The notes: generated by a model from the sequence alone, not told the origin. A stretch of 64,000 nt of DNA from Acanthosepion lycidas (GCA_963932145.1 OZ010582.1:18681326-18745325), one strand, 5' to 3'. Counted from the first letter of the stretch, positions 46,684 through 59,902 are shown. Program-made: numbers and translations.

Positions 46684-48029
46684 AATTTTACAAATTTTAC
46701 TTAAATTTGTTTTAAAAAGATTCAGCTCTTGTACTGCGTATTTTGCATTGAAGAATAGGAAGAAAGGGAATGCCAATGGTCAGGAATTAAGGTTATCATT
46801 ATTGACAGATAAAATATCTATTACATACATTTTGATAATGTCTAAACAAATAGTCCAAAGTGCTTGATCAAACATTTTGGTCAATTCATATATGTACTGA
46901 CCACAGAACTATGTTCACTTTCATAAAAACTGGAACAGTTAAGTAAAAAGTTTAAAAATATTGTCTATGGTTTAAATTGTTTACTGTATAATGTTCAACT
47001 TATGAGATTAACAATCATCAGTGAGTAGGAAGAAAATTATATTAAAAAATAAATATTTGTTATATAAAAGAAATACTTTTTTTCTTATTAACCTTATTGA
47101 TGTACCTAATGTATATTACAAAAACTCACTTATTAATACCTGTAATGAAGAATTTTCATGAAATAAAATCAACAATGTCATAGTGGTTATAGCACTGAAC
47201 ACAAGTTTAAGAGATCTATGCTGACATATTTTTGGTAAGTGAGGTTTGTTACAAAAATCTTTAAAAAAAAAAAAAATCAAAGCTAAGAAATGTCAGAAAA
47301 ATAGTCTGCTCTCATAAAATCAATGGTATTAAGTTCAATCTTCACTAGATGCTCCCTATATGTGACCTTGAATCAAACTTGAAATGGAGAAAAATCACAT
47401 ACAAATGCATCTTATGCAATATTGAAAATTATACTTGTATAAACAGGTAAGTCAGGCACTGAACTAAAAAGAGAAGAATATATTTAAAAAAAAAACAAAA
47501 AAAAACACTGATTTCTTAATAAACGTCTTAAAGAAACTACATTTTTTTTAAAAAGACTGATTTCTAATTTTCTTAATAAGGAAAAAAAAAAGAATTTCTA
47601 ATAAACTATATGCAGAAATCTACCAAAGATTTACTTTCATTTAAGTTATTCTGATTATTCATTTTAATAACATAAAAAAAAAAAAAAACAAACAAATGGT
47701 ATTTTTTTTTTTACTTTCAACACCTGAATAAATCTGAAATATGTGATGACATATAAGGCTCTTTCCACATTTACACAATGCTACAGTCTTATAGAATTTG
47801 GCCAGATACAATTATTGGTACTCTGTAAGACTTGGGTAAAGATAGGCTACCAAATACTTCAACTTCACATTAATCTGGGGAGATATTTTTAAGCCATTTT
47901 GGGAGAGGAAAAAAAAAAAGTGTGTGCGATCTCTTGTATCCCAAATTGTTCCAATTTCTTTTAAAGAAAATTTTTTCTTTGTTATTCAATCTACATCATT
48001 CATTGCTTCTTCAGTCATCTTTTTCTTCT
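46326..48029. other. Non-coding stretch
   Basis: An (AT)n tract at 46650-46680 and poly-A runs near 47260, 47490 and 47680. A weak plus-strand A-box-like TAGTGGTTATAGCA lies near 47181. No gene seen. Confidence 0.5.
46650..46680. repeat. (AT)n microsatellite
   Basis: About 30 bp of AT repeat. Confidence 0.95.
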
Positions 48030-48322
48030 TCAATGTGCTGTGTCACTTCAGGATATTGGCAATCATGGTTCTCCACAACTTCCTATCCTTTGGTTTGTCT
48101 TTTTACTATTCCTCCTACTCTGTTCTACCAACCATTTACATAAGCTCATTAGGTAGGTTATTCACTGCTTTTCTGTGCCTCTTGCTTTCAATGTTCTGTG
48201 TGTATCAAATTCTCCAAGCCATCTTTCCTTGTTATGTGCCCTAAAAATTTCAGCTGTTGCTTTCTTATTCTAAATATCCTTTGTGATTCCATTTTCTTTA
48301 AGACTTCTTCATTACTCACATT
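48030..48322 (-). mobile_element. LINE 3' end, lineage 1, copy 4
   Basis: Reverse-complement sequence parallels 24294-24740 from the SNEEV-KKM block to the 3' terminus (plus strand: GGATATTGGCAATCATGGTT, CAAATTCTCCAAGCCATC, AAAAATTTCAGCTG). Frames are broken. It is a short, old, 5'-truncated copy. Confidence 0.75.
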
Positions 48323-49286
48323 ACAAAATGAAAATAACAAATTCCTCAATCCTTAAAAAGTATATTTTATAAATTGTATAAGAAATCTGGCTTGTGCAAT
48401 TTACAAGGTTTGTTGTTACTCAGACAACAATACAAAGCCTTTGAAGTTGACCAAACAATTTGGCAGCAACACTAGCTGACTTCAGAAGTGAGAAAGAAAA
48501 ACGGCTTTTAGCAAATTAGAAATTAAAAAGAAACTTTGCTATTTTAAAATTATCAATAATAAAAAAAAAAGTTACTTATTGTTTTACTGTAAAAATCAAT
48601 ATGTTCTCATCTGCTTTGTGTTTGAAAAAGTAGTTTTTTGTTTCATATGTTACAAGAGGCAAGCTGCTAAATTAGGTAAACTAAATCAAAAACTATGGTT
48701 TTGCACTCATATTTGTGCTGTTCATAAACTACTACAAAATGTATTCACTAGTATGAGAAAGCAGAGTATTGAACAACCACAACCTTTACTTGTGAAATTA
48801 ATCACTGTGAAGACAAAAAGAAAAAAAATCATGGCATCTTATATATGCTAAGAATTTAAAAACTGATTCTGCTTCATTACAGCAATGAAACAAGCATAAT
48901 AATAAAAATAAGTGTGAAAAACAAAGGAAAGAATTTGCCATGAGACTTAAACACATAAACCTAACAGTGTCCAACAATGTATATAGAAATGGTCTAAGCT
49001 TTGAATTTTGGTAAAATTGTCTGTGTAATATAGAAACTACACATAAAATAAAAACTAACTCAGTAGATAAGAAAGCAATGATTCAGCTGATCCTCATAAT
49101 TGATGCATATTATATCGTGTAAACTGACCAAAGAAATCCTGCAAGCAATTATCAATAATCAATTCTATAGAGATTATAATAGAGGTGTGAATTATATGAA
49201 TCAAGCGGGAAAATCGCCAAAATAAAATGCTTCACAGGAACTTGCTTCTAAATACAAAGGTGGAGGAACAGAATAAAATGATTATG

Positions 49287-49320
<34 letters not shown>

Positions 49321-49902
49321 CGCCACCAAAATACTTTCATTAACATGAGCCATTGGTTGTTAATTATAAAAAAAATAAAACAATGAAAGCTGAAGAGGCT
49401 GAGTGTAATGTACAACCACAGTTACAGGACCATGTGTTAAGTATTTTGACTTTGGCTGTTTAGTTGGTATTTTGATTACATAGCTACAGAGTAATGGTGT
49501 AAAAGATGCATTCAGTTGTTTTTTTTAATAATCTTAATCTAGCAGAAGCCTACAGTAGTTGGGTAGGCAGTAAGGATTGAACTCATTAGAAAATCATACA
49601 AGTTAAACATTAACAAATATTTGAGACAAACATCAAATATTTTATATAAGTAAGATTTTGGTTAAGAATAAAAAAAAAAGTATCGAGATCTTTGCTAATT
49701 TTCTTTTGCTACAGTCCATTCATTTAATTTATAAACCTAATGAAACAATTCCAAGAGTTTTATTTACACTGCTGTTGTTCTTATGTTTCGTTAATTTGAA
49801 TAAGTTTTCTATAACTGAAGTATTTGTTCTGCTTGTAAATGGTTCATATGGAATTAGAAAAGAAATTGGTCTATGCAGAAACTCTGTTTCTTAGTTTGAT
49901 CC
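48323..49902. other. Non-coding stretch
   Basis: Holds the trinucleotide tract at 49283-49319 and a tRNA-like relic near 49565-49612 (GAGTTCAATCCTTACTG on minus). No gene recognised. Confidence 0.5.
49283..49319. repeat. (AAT)n microsatellite
   Basis: About 12 units of an ATA/AAT trinucleotide. Confidence 0.97.
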
Positions 49903-50275
49903 ATTTTCTATGGCTTATCAACCCCTTGAAAGTTATTTAAAGTCAGAAAATATTTTTAGATTGTAAGAATTTTTTGGTGGGAGTAATAATAACTGTTCAG
50001 TGATACAAGTCTTACTAATTAACCCATAGGTGGAGGAAGAAGAGGTGGATTCATACTATTCCCATGGGTATTAGCTCGGAAATAAATATAACAAAACCAA
50101 CTGGAATTGGAACTCGACTGTCCAATTATCAATTCCATGCCATTATCCATTACACCACCCTTACATCCAAGTTTACCACACCTTGGATTTCCAAGCAGTG
50201 ACTCATCTACATACTGACCAGGCTCAACATTGCTTAACTTCGGTGATCATACAAGATCAATGTTTCAAGCTCTAA
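49903..50275 (-). repeat. SINE family A: 5S rRNA-tRNA chimera, copy 4
   Basis: On the minus strand the 5S-derived part (50275-50168) includes TGATCACCGAAGTTAAGCAA and GAGCCTGGTCAGTATGTAGA. The tRNA-like part includes GGTGTAATGGATAATGGCAT and CGAGTTCCAATTCCAGTTGG. The body has CCACCTCTTCTTCCTCCACC and TATGGGTTAATTAGTAAG. The end is CAATCTAAAAATATTTTCTG and GGTTGATAAGCCAT. Collinear with 35958-36343. Confidence 0.9.
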
Positions 50276-51365
50276 GTAAATGCAGACATGCACACACAAT
50301 GAAATGTATGCACTATTTGTTTATTACTAGCATTTATGTTTGTAACTTGAAATACTTTCATAAAAAAATAAACTTTAGAAAACAATTTCATGTTTATACT
50401 TATATTATTTTGAAGTGTTCAACATGTTAAGAAAATGTGCATTACAAAATCATAAAGTATGCATCTATTTTTGTAATTTGAAGAGAATTATTACATAATT
50501 GCAAGACATAAACAAATTGAGGTTTATTATGAAAGTATTCAATTAACTTTAAGATAACAATGATGGTAGCTATTAACAAAGTATACCTTTTTATAACATC
50601 CTTGATTTGTCAGTGAAAGAGGGGAGATTTTATGCATCACATTTGTTAGAAAAAATATCTAGACTTTAACCCATTTATAAAGACACAGAATATATTAAAT
50701 GGCTTATATTTGTACTTAGTAGACAAAATGAAATCAAATTAACATACATTATATATATTTTTACTTATTTATTACACACTCTCTTACATAATTCAACATT
50801 AAATAAAGTCATTCTCTTTCAACTGGACTAGTTCATTAGCTTATGTAAAAAACAAATGATTTTATAGAATCAAAGTATAAAAATAACTGGCAAGCGAAAT
50901 AGTCATGGTCCTCAACAAATAAAATGTACATTTCAGTAAAATTCAAATAGTGTCTCTGTTCATGTTCATTCTACAATTTTATAAAATGATGTAAGCAAAA
51001 GTAAAATAAAAATCAGCAATTCATCTATTTCTATATACTGGACTCTTTCGATAACATAATAGAAAGCCATGCTTATATCAGAAATATTGCATTAATGGAA
51101 CTTTTAAATTGCAATTGGCTATGGAGATAAATAAAATTTTAAAGTAAGGTATGTTTAAATATATGTATGCATTAAAAATGAGTTTCATATATTTCTTTCA
51201 TTTATCACAAGGGTATGGCAGAAGATCAATTGTTATCATTACTTAATTTTACTTTTAGCTTAAGATTCCAAAAGAGTTGAACATAAAACAAATGAAGAGC
51301 AATATAAAATTTGATATAAAAGGTACAATGCAAAATGACTGTCATCATTTTTTGACAACTTGGCA

Positions 51366-51438
51366 AATAATAAACTTGTACTATTGACTCACTTTTAATG
51401 GTACATTAAAAGTGAGTCAATAGTACAAGTTTATTATT
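51366..51438. repeat. Perfect 35-nt-arm hairpin, 3-nt loop
   Basis: Arms 51366-51400 and 51404-51438 are exact reverse complements (AATAATAAACTTGTACTATT...) with the loop GTA. No mismatch in 35 positions. Confidence 0.97.
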
Positions 51439-51445
51439 GAGATAA

Positions 51446-51502
51446 GAGATAAGAGATTTTTTAGTATAACAGGTACTGTTATACTAAAAAATCTCTTATC
51501 TC
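51446..51502. repeat. Perfect 26-nt-arm hairpin, 5-nt loop
   Basis: Arms 51446-51471 and 51477-51502 are exact reverse complements (GAGATAAGAGATTTTTTAGT...) with the loop GGTAC. It begins 7 nt after the preceding hairpin. Confidence 0.97.
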
Positions 51503-52750
51503 AGGTTTTTGTTATCAAAGTTACAACATATAAACACTGGTAAATAAGAAACAAAACAGGAAATACAAGAGAGAAACAAGAGATTTATCCATACATATCA
51601 AGAATGTAACATATATGAAAGAGAGAAAGCCACTGATATGAGATGTATAAGAATCAGGGTATATGGGGAGAGACAGAAATAATGTGTACAATCTTTTATA
51701 TATATAGATTTCCACCTACTCTCTGATACCATTCAAATGTTGAGCAAACTAGAGGCACAAAACTGCTTTCTCAAAAAGAAAAAAAAAATTGATTAAAAAT
51801 GAGGTTATTTATTTCCTTAAGTGATTTTAAGAGATGTGTGAAATTTTTTGCAAGAGACGGGAAATTCCAGTTAAGTGTGACCAATCTGTTCCAATTCCTC
51901 AAACTTTTCAGTGGCAATTCACATTCGCAATAAAAAAAAAAAAACATTGGAAATATTGGTTTACTGTTAGCATTTAAAAGGAAAATATTAAATTAAAAAA
52001 ATCCTTGTAAAATTAAGTTACAAATGTGACAGCAACTCAAAAGGAGTTCACTCTTTTCATTTGTGTCATTTATCAACATATCTGTAAAAATGAAAAGTGG
52101 ACTGTTGTAAATTAGCTGAACACAACCATGCTCCAAATAGAAATAACTTATTTTTTGTCTTTTCTAATATTAATATTTTAATAAAGAAAATAAACCCAAA
52201 GCAAGAGGGAACTGAAATAATAATTTTAGCAGCAGTTACCAATTACTGCTACTACAGGTAAGATGAAAATAAGGTCAAGAGTAAAATATTTATACACAGG
52301 GTATGACTATTAACTGCTGAAAGTAAAAGCACATGATAGGTTAGGGTTGGAGTGTTTTCAACTGGATTTTTCTTTTCCTTTTTCATTGGTTGAATTTATA
52401 AGTTGAAAACTTGCTAAGACTTTTATTGCACAAACTTAATGAAATTTACTTTCTGAAATGGAATCCTGATTAGATGATGTAGTTCAGATCTGAGAATTAA
52501 ACTAAGATTACAACTAAAAAATCTATGAAAAAATATTATTGCCATCATACCCACTCCTCATCCTATTAAAAAGCAAATTACTTTTTACCCTGCTATGAGA
52601 TTGGCAACTCTAGGCAAATATGACACAAAGAGGAATAAAAATTTACAAAATTACTAACCAAATAAATTTATACAAGTTTTATTTGTTGTCAATTCAGGCA
52701 CCTTTTTATATTGTAGATGTTATTATACTAACATAACTTCTGCACATTAT

Positions 52751-52777
52751 TTATATATATATATATATTATATATAT
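52751..52777. repeat. (AT)n microsatellite
   Basis: AT repeat with one phase change. Confidence 0.9.
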
Positions 52778-52975
52778 GCCATCTGATCTCTTCATCAGGT
52801 GTTATATTTCATCTAACAGTTGTCCAGAAGTAATGAATCGTTTTCAAATTAAACAGACACATTTCATTCGAGTTAACAGTTATAAAGACAAGAAAAAGTC
52901 AAGGAGAAATTTGTGAAAAATCAAATCTTGCTCAATTCATGTTGAGTCTGGGAGTTTTGTCAAATCGGGAAACAA

Positions 52976-52999
52976 AATCATCATCATCATCATCATCTC
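52976..52999. repeat. (CAT)n microsatellite, possible SINE tail
   Basis: Seven to eight CAT units followed at a distance by CCAGCATGGACCAGACAG. A CAT/ATG trinucleotide tail beside a CCAGCATGG motif is common at the ends of cephalopod tRNA-SINEs; here the body is not recognisable. Confidence 0.5.
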
Positions 53000-54170
53000 T
53001 CTTATTAGGTGTGCGGGCATGTGTATCTTCTAATATCCAGCATGGACCAGACAGCAAAAACACTGTTAGAAAAGCAAGATGAATACAAAATGTTTTTTAT
53101 ACATTTACATAGATTGGTGTATAGACTGAAAGAATGCGAATACAGGTAGATAAATATAAAAAGAAACACCTTGCTAATTAGATAATTTTACAAGATTATG
53201 AAAAAGGAAAATGATTGCTAATCATATTTTATTAACAAGTTTGAGGATAATGTCAAAATATTGACAAAATCACCCAGGACTCTCCTCTTTGATCAAATAA
53301 TGATCACCATCTACATGATTTTTTTGGAATTACATTCATTCTTTATTATATATCAACTTCTACAATTTCCCTAGTAGTAAATAATCTAGCATTTTAACTT
53401 GTTCAGACTCGTACATTCATATGGCAGTTTTTCAATATTTTGAAAGACTATCTTCAGTATTATGTTGCATTGTTTAACATATTTTAAGAAAAAAAAGGCA
53501 CCAAGAAATTTAATATGCAAATTCATCTATTACAAAATCTTAACACCCACCCCCACAAAAAGGTTTGCTGTAAAAACTCATTATATAAAAACAAATATAA
53601 TTTATAAACATTTAACACCATAGAAATTGAAAATCAGAGTACTATCCATAAAAAGTGAAAAGTTAAAAGTAAAAAGTAATTTTTGTTTTGAACTGAAAAT
53701 GTTTATCCCTGGACAGATCTGATTTTTAAAACAATTGTACACCCAAACTAAAAACAGTACGAAAGAAAACCCTTGTTTGTTCGTTTCAATGTAATAAATA
53801 AAATAATATGCAGTGTTTTCTTGCACACTCCTAATTTTTCTTCGTTTTTTACGACTACAATTGGTTAATAAAAAAAAAAAATTCTGTACAAGCCTTTGCA
53901 ATACGAAAAATAAACTCTAAGTCCATAAAAGATGAGAATATTTTGTCAAGTAGAGTTCTTCAAATATTTAACAGAGACACTTAAAACTGATATTCAAATT
54001 AAGCACTCAAAGAAAAAGAACAGAGAAAAAAAAGATTTTATTTTTCTAACAGGTAAATAACTGAAATTGATGATCTAAGTTTTCTTTACCAAACACAATC
54101 TCAAATATCAACTTTGACTGGAGATAACTTCCCAGCAAATTCATGACACTCAACAGCTGTCTTCAAAATA

Positions 54171-54296
54171 TAGGATGGTCCGAAAGTCTTGTCCCTCCTA
54201 TAATTTTTTTTTTTTTTTTAAATTTCAGATGGCTGACACAAGCCCCTAAACTTTGGAATAGAGGTAAAGGGCTGACAAGACTTTCGGACTACCTAG
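54171..54296. mobile_element. Short Tc1/mariner-like MITE, copy 1
   Basis: Left terminus TGGTCCGAAAGTCTTGTCCC and, from the other strand, right terminus TAGTCCGAAAGTCTTGTCAG. The interior has TTTCAGATGGCTGACACAAG. The element abuts TA at its left border, and TA also lies at or near its right border. A poly-T expansion lies at 54208-54219. Confidence 0.8.
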
Positions 54297-55796
54297 TAGA
54301 ATAAAAATCCAATGCTTCACTTATTCCTGATGTTTTCCTAAAATTCAAATAAAAAAAAAAACTTAAAAATAAAAACTCAAAATGTCTGCCATAAAAATTG
54401 ATGATTCTTAATCTTAAGATGACAAGCGTTAGACACCCACAAAAAGAATGAGATATAACTGTTTCACTTCGCTACATTTTTTTGTGTAAAAAATATACTA
54501 ATTTAACAACTAATACTTTTATTGAATTTAAAATATTCTCAAAGAGAAAACATTTTTAATTATATCTTTTCAAAATCCCAATGAAATTGAAAACTAATAA
54601 AAACTAAAAAAAGCAAAAAAAAAAAAAACCTATACGGTATACCAAAAAGCTCAAGATTTTGACTGGATAAAGTTTATATCATTTTTATTTTACTATTTGA
54701 AAATTAATTCTCTCTAATGTTTTTTATCTAACAAAAAGTTGCTAAGAAAAAAAAAAATTACCAATATAAAACTTTTTTAGTCTTGGCAAGCTGAAGTAGT
54801 AACATCTCTTGTCTAATGAAAGTAACTAAGTTTACTTAATCAAGATTCACTAATAATAATTGATAAACTAAACAAGAACATGTAGCTGATTTCTTGACTT
54901 TTTTTTATATTCACATTCACTTCAACATTATCTTGTCGACTACAATATCAGTTTTAAGTACAGCTACCTATGAAACGAAAAATGAAATGTTGATTATCAT
55001 AAAAAATTGGATTATAGAAGTTTTACCTCGCTATTTAAAAAAACAAAAAGTGAATCAAATTCAAATGAAAACAAAGTTATTCTTTTTTTTTTTTCTTTCA
55101 GAAATTAAACTAAATTGTACTAATCCAAAAATTCATAACAAAATAGACACTTTACTACTGTCCTAAATAAAATCAAGAAGTTGATCAAACTCAACAAAAC
55201 CTTACGGAAAAAAAAAATTTAAAACATCAGACTGACTGAAAAATTTGTTATTTAGTTTTTTACCGCCTAAAACTGTGTGGCACCCAATTAAAAAGAAAAA
55301 AAGATTCTTCTTACGGGTCAATTGGCCTTTTAAATTTAAATACCATACAAAAAGAAAAACATGTGGAAAAAAAACGTTATGTGTCTGCTAAAAAAAGTTA
55401 ATTCAATATTTTAATCAAATGATACTTTGTAAATTCCAACTCAACAAATTTGATTTTACTAGCAATTTTCTTTATAGTGAAATTAATTAATCTTAGGAAG
55501 TGTTTGATATTTTTACAGAGGAAACTGAAATTTTATAAATTCTTACCTTCTAAAAAGTAGGAAAATGCCCTTAAAAATTAAAAGTCGTATGTTTATTTTA
55601 AAAAAATGTTGATTTATTTTAAAAACTGAAATACGAATCGCTTTTTTTTTTTATTTATGATCAAAACTTAAAAGTAAATCGATAATAGGAGTCAACCAAT
55701 GATTTTAAATGTTAAAGTTATCAGATAAAAGAGGATTTAAAAAGCTGATTATAAAGTTGCTATCCAAATTAATTAAATAAAGTTTTATTTCTAGTC
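54297..55796. other. Homopolymer-rich non-coding stretch
   Basis: Many A- and T-runs of 8-13 nt. Nothing else recognised. Confidence 0.5.
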
Positions 55797-55904
55797 TACG
55801 AGGTGTTCCGAAAGTCTTGTCACTCCAACATTTCTATTTCATATGGCTGACACGAGCTCCTCTCCAGTTTGGAAGGGGTGACAGGACTTTCGGACCACAC
55901 TAGT
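55797..55904. mobile_element. Short Tc1/mariner-like MITE, copy 2
   Basis: Left terminus GTTCCGAAAGTCTTGTCACT; right terminus, inverted, TGGTCCGAAAGTCCTGTCAC. The interior TTTCATATGGCTGACACGAG parallels copy 1. Only 1.5 kb from copy 1 and in the same orientation. Confidence 0.85.
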
Positions 55905-58564
55905 CGATATTTTTTTTTTTTTAGTAGCTTAGTGAGAGTATTTGGTAGGATGTTTCGAGAACAAAAAAAATCGGTTGATGAAACCGATTGAAAAAAAAAA
56001 AAAAATACCTTAATAAATATCCCACTCTTTATTCTTAAACCATTTGTACTGTAATGTAGCACAAATCAATCTTTCTATTATATTGGTAAAAAAAAAAAAA
56101 AACGAGACGAAGTAAGTCTTAAGAAAACTGCTTTATTCAGCAGTTATACAAACCTTCAGGAACTGCACACCCGCTTTCTAGATTATTACATATTTTTTAA
56201 TCTTTATTCTTTAAATCTGCAAAAAACACGCTTCAATAAAAAAAACATTTTCTGTTATGTTTTTGACTTCTTTTAAAAATCTGAGAATATCATAAATCCT
56301 CATGGCCAAATGATAAAAAATAAAAGGACTAAACATAAATTAGAAAAATCTCTAATAATATGCGGAAATTCCTTTAAAAGAAAAAAAATAAAAATAAAAG
56401 AGAGAAATGAAAAAAAAAAAAAAAAAAAAAACTTGTCATGATCGTCCATTACGAAAAAGGAAAGTTTTTTTTTAATAATTTCAAACAAGATAAAACCATA
56501 GATGGTCTCAAAAGAATTATTAGTTTTTCATTGAGGTGTATTTGAATATTAAATACAATAAGTGGTAGTGAAACAAACTAAAGGTGATTAAGTACCTAAT
56601 GAGAAAATAGGAGAGTTTCCCCGCTAAAGACGACCGACCATGATTTGTGGCCAGTAGCAGCAGCAGCCGGCATGATGAGGAGGGAGCCACCATTACAGAC
56701 AACGAGTATAAGACTCGTTAGTTTATTAAGTACTCTATGCACACTATTAAATCTAACTTCAAGTTCCAGATATGCATCTCAATTATTGAAAATACGCAGT
56801 TTTTTTTTCTTGCATTGTATTCGCTACAATTTATAAGTATAAAATAAACATTAAATTAAAATCGTCTAAAAAGAGAAAAATTTCTCACGCTAAAAATACT
56901 TGATTTCTCTACACGCCACATTGAATAGGGACGGTTTTTCTCCCTTTTCACAAAATGTAATAATGACTACGATTTAGATCGGGTTTCGAGTCGTACGAGG
57001 TTAAAGAAAAGAAAATGTATACTACACGTGGACTGGACTTAATTCATTTATTCATACAAGACACTGGAAAATCTTCAAATAAAACTGCACATTAATTATT
57101 AATACCACATAGCAATTGAAATATTTATTTTTTTACAAATTGTAAAATCAGAAGCTACTTTTTTTAAAACTAAAAAAAGGGTTACTTTTCTTTTTGCATG
57201 AAAAAATAGATTTTGGCATAAATAACTAACTTGATCAATTATCGTGTACTATAAAATATCCATAATGTTTTTTTGTTTGTATTTTTTTTAATATTATTCA
57301 ACATCAAATTTTTAAAAATGATATGCATTTTTTAAACAACTGGAAGTAACAAACTAAAAAAATTGAATTGAAATCATTTAATTTTTTGATATTCAAATTA
57401 CAAGCATTAAAAAATAACTAATATTCTTACAATTTAAATTTATATTCTCCAAAGTTTTAAAAATTGATTGTGTTTAATTTAAATAACTGAATGCAAAAAA
57501 AAAAAAACAATTTAAAATCACCCCAAGTCTTGGCTTCATATTCGAATCGCATCTTAGTAAGATAAGATCTTATCTTACCAACAATGAATTTATGTAGCAA
57601 AAAGTCAGAAAACACATTAAATATCTGGTCATGATTTTTTTATCCTCTTATTAAAAAAGGTTACAATAATTTTCAATGGAAAAAATTTACATAGTATTTT
57701 TTTTTTTTAATTTACAAATAGTTATTCAAATCGTCCATTCACCTAGAATTTTCAAAAAAAAAAAAAAAAAAGGTAAAGTTTCTACAAGTGTAAAAAAAAT
57801 TAAAAGTTAAAACTAAAATTACTGAATATCAGATCAAGTTGTTTTATGCTCATGAAAATCTTGTAAAAAAAAAAAAAATATATTTGCAGAAAAACATCCT
57901 TTTAAGTCGAAGCTAAAATTAAAATAAAAGAAATTAAGAAAATATCAAAATTAAATTACAACATATTTGGAGGGGAATTTATTAATTTAGTGTGAAATTG
58001 TACCTTAAACCCGAGATTTAAAATCTAAAATAAAACGAAAACATTCCCTCAAAATTTGGCCATAAACAAATTAACCTCTAGGTTAGTAGAGAGAGATTAA
58101 ATTGCAAATCTAATTAAAATTTTAGGACGTGTTTAAAAATTGTATGCACATTTAAAATTTGTAAAAAATAAAATAAATTATAAGTAATAAGTATAAGTGG
58201 TATTTTTTAATATGAAACAACAAAAATGTCAATATGTGAACAGCCACATGGCTAGAAATCATTGGTAGAGGATGTATGTCTCTTTTTTTTTTTTTTTAGT
58301 AGTTGTCTCCAGCTTAATTCAATAATGACGGTCTTTGCATTGCTTTCGCACGAAAACATTATCAAGCAGTTTGTCATAAGAATCTGTATCTAAGAAAAAA
58401 GAAAATATCTATCAACAGACATCATCTACTTGCAGAATTTTTATTATAGATTTTTTAATAACTGGCTCTAGTTCTGATGTTCATTCAATCATTGCATTGT
58501 AAACTAGTTCTGTACTCGTAAAAGTCTACAAATTCTCCTCCTTACAATGTTCATTTTTAATTAA
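55905..58564. other. Homopolymer-rich non-coding stretch
   Basis: Long A/T runs (for example near 55910, 56090, 56410 and 57760). A slightly richer patch near 56640-56710 includes CAGCAGCAGCCGGCATGATG but has no recognisable frame. No gene assigned. Confidence 0.45.
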
Positions 58565-58634
58565 TGTAAGGTAAATAATATCAACTATTTTTAATATGAA
58601 TTGTTAAAAAATTGTTGGTATTATTTACCTTACA
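58565..58634. repeat. Hairpin, 21-nt arms
   Basis: Arms 58565-58585 and 58614-58634 pair at 20 of 21 positions (TGTAAGGTAAATAATA...). The single mismatch can be a G-U pair in RNA. Confidence 0.9.
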
Positions 58635-58666
58635 ATGGGTTTGATAATCAACAACAAACCCATTGT
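58632..58666. repeat. Hairpin, 12-nt arms, sharing bases with its neighbour
   Basis: Arms ACAATGGGTTTG (58632-58643) and CAAACCCATTGT (58655-58666) are exact, with an 11-nt loop. The left arm overlaps the last bases of the preceding hairpin. Confidence 0.9.
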
Positions 58667-58870
58667 GTAAAAAAAGCCAGCGATAATGTGAAATTTTATT
58701 TCACGAGAAAAATGCAAATGGATGTTACTTTCATGTTTATAAAGCAAACAAAATCCTTGAATAAAAATGAGTACGATGCATTTAACTAGTAAAATATAGT
58801 TGGTAAATAAATACATATCCAGTTGCCAATTATTTCAATAGATTGAAAGCTATTTAAGCTGCCACTTAAT

Positions 58871-58915
58871 GGGGGATCAATTTACATGACAAGGTCTATT
58901 ATCAATTGATCCCTC
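58871..58915. repeat. Hairpin with GGGATCAATT arms
   Basis: GGGGGATCAATT (58871-58882) pairs with AATTGATCCCTC (58904-58915), one mismatch. The GAGGGATC wording recurs in the hairpin at 62827-62884. Confidence 0.8.
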
Positions 58916-59870
58916 TTCAACACATACATGTAGAAATGGCTGCAAATTGCTTACTTTAAAAAGGTTAAGTCCTTTGTGAAGAAAGAAAAAGAGAGAGAAA
59001 GAGCAACTTTACCTATCGTAAATGGGTCAGTTTAACGACTAAATTTCAGGAAAAAAAATTAAAACCCAGCAATTTTATACTCCATATTAAAGCGAATAAT
59101 AACCTTTGAGAATATTTCAAACGAAATGTTGGATCTATTCTTAAAAAAAAACAAGCAATCACGTTGTTGGCGGCTCAAATATTTTTACAATTTTCATCAT
59201 AAAAATAAAATTTATATAAATTTTGATTTATTTTTCTCAAGATTTGGGTTTTATTTTTAAGTTTTTTGAGGAGTGTTTTTTTTTTATATTTTCATATTAA
59301 ATCGTTGCCGGCAATAATTACCGGAAATTACAAAAAATAATTTTTTGCTAACAGTACTTTTAGTAAAAAAAAAAAAAAAAAAATTTTAAATTTTTGTTGG
59401 AAAAATGAAATCAAGAATTTATGTTAAAAAAAAAAAAAAAAAAAAATTAGCCGCGATCAACATGATGTCCCCCAAAAAGATTGGAGAAAATATTTTTTAT
59501 TAATGACGATACGATTTCTTCTTCGACAATGGTGAGAAGATATTTCGGCTATAAACTAACTTCTCTAGTTAGTATTAACATTTTTTAAATTTATTTTAAA
59601 ATTCGTCTTCAAGTTTCTTGTGATATGAGGTGTAGAGTAAATTAGGTGAACTTTTTAAAATCCTACATAACCGAGTAACTGCAAATCAAATATGGTTAAG
59701 GATCTGTCGAAGCCCTAAAAATTGAAAAGTGATTCTGTCTGATTAAAAATAGAAAAAAAAATACTAGAAGAAATAAAAAACTAAAAGGAATGAAACATTG
59801 AAGTTCTTTTTGAAAAGAAAGATAAAACAAAGTAAAGAAAGACAAATCAAAATTTGACCAAAGCAATAAG

Positions 59871-59902
<32 letters not shown>

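Larger units (their letters stand above)
50276..54170. other. Non-coding stretch
   Basis: Holds twin perfect hairpins (51366-51502), an (AT)n tract near 52751-52777 and a (CAT)n tract at 52976-52999. No gene or SINE copy recognised. Confidence 0.5.

Noticed and set aside
47160-47230. tRNA-derived SINE head on the plus strand
   Set aside because: An A-box-like TAGTGGTTATAGCA is present but no convincing B box follows at the right distance and no second copy was seen.
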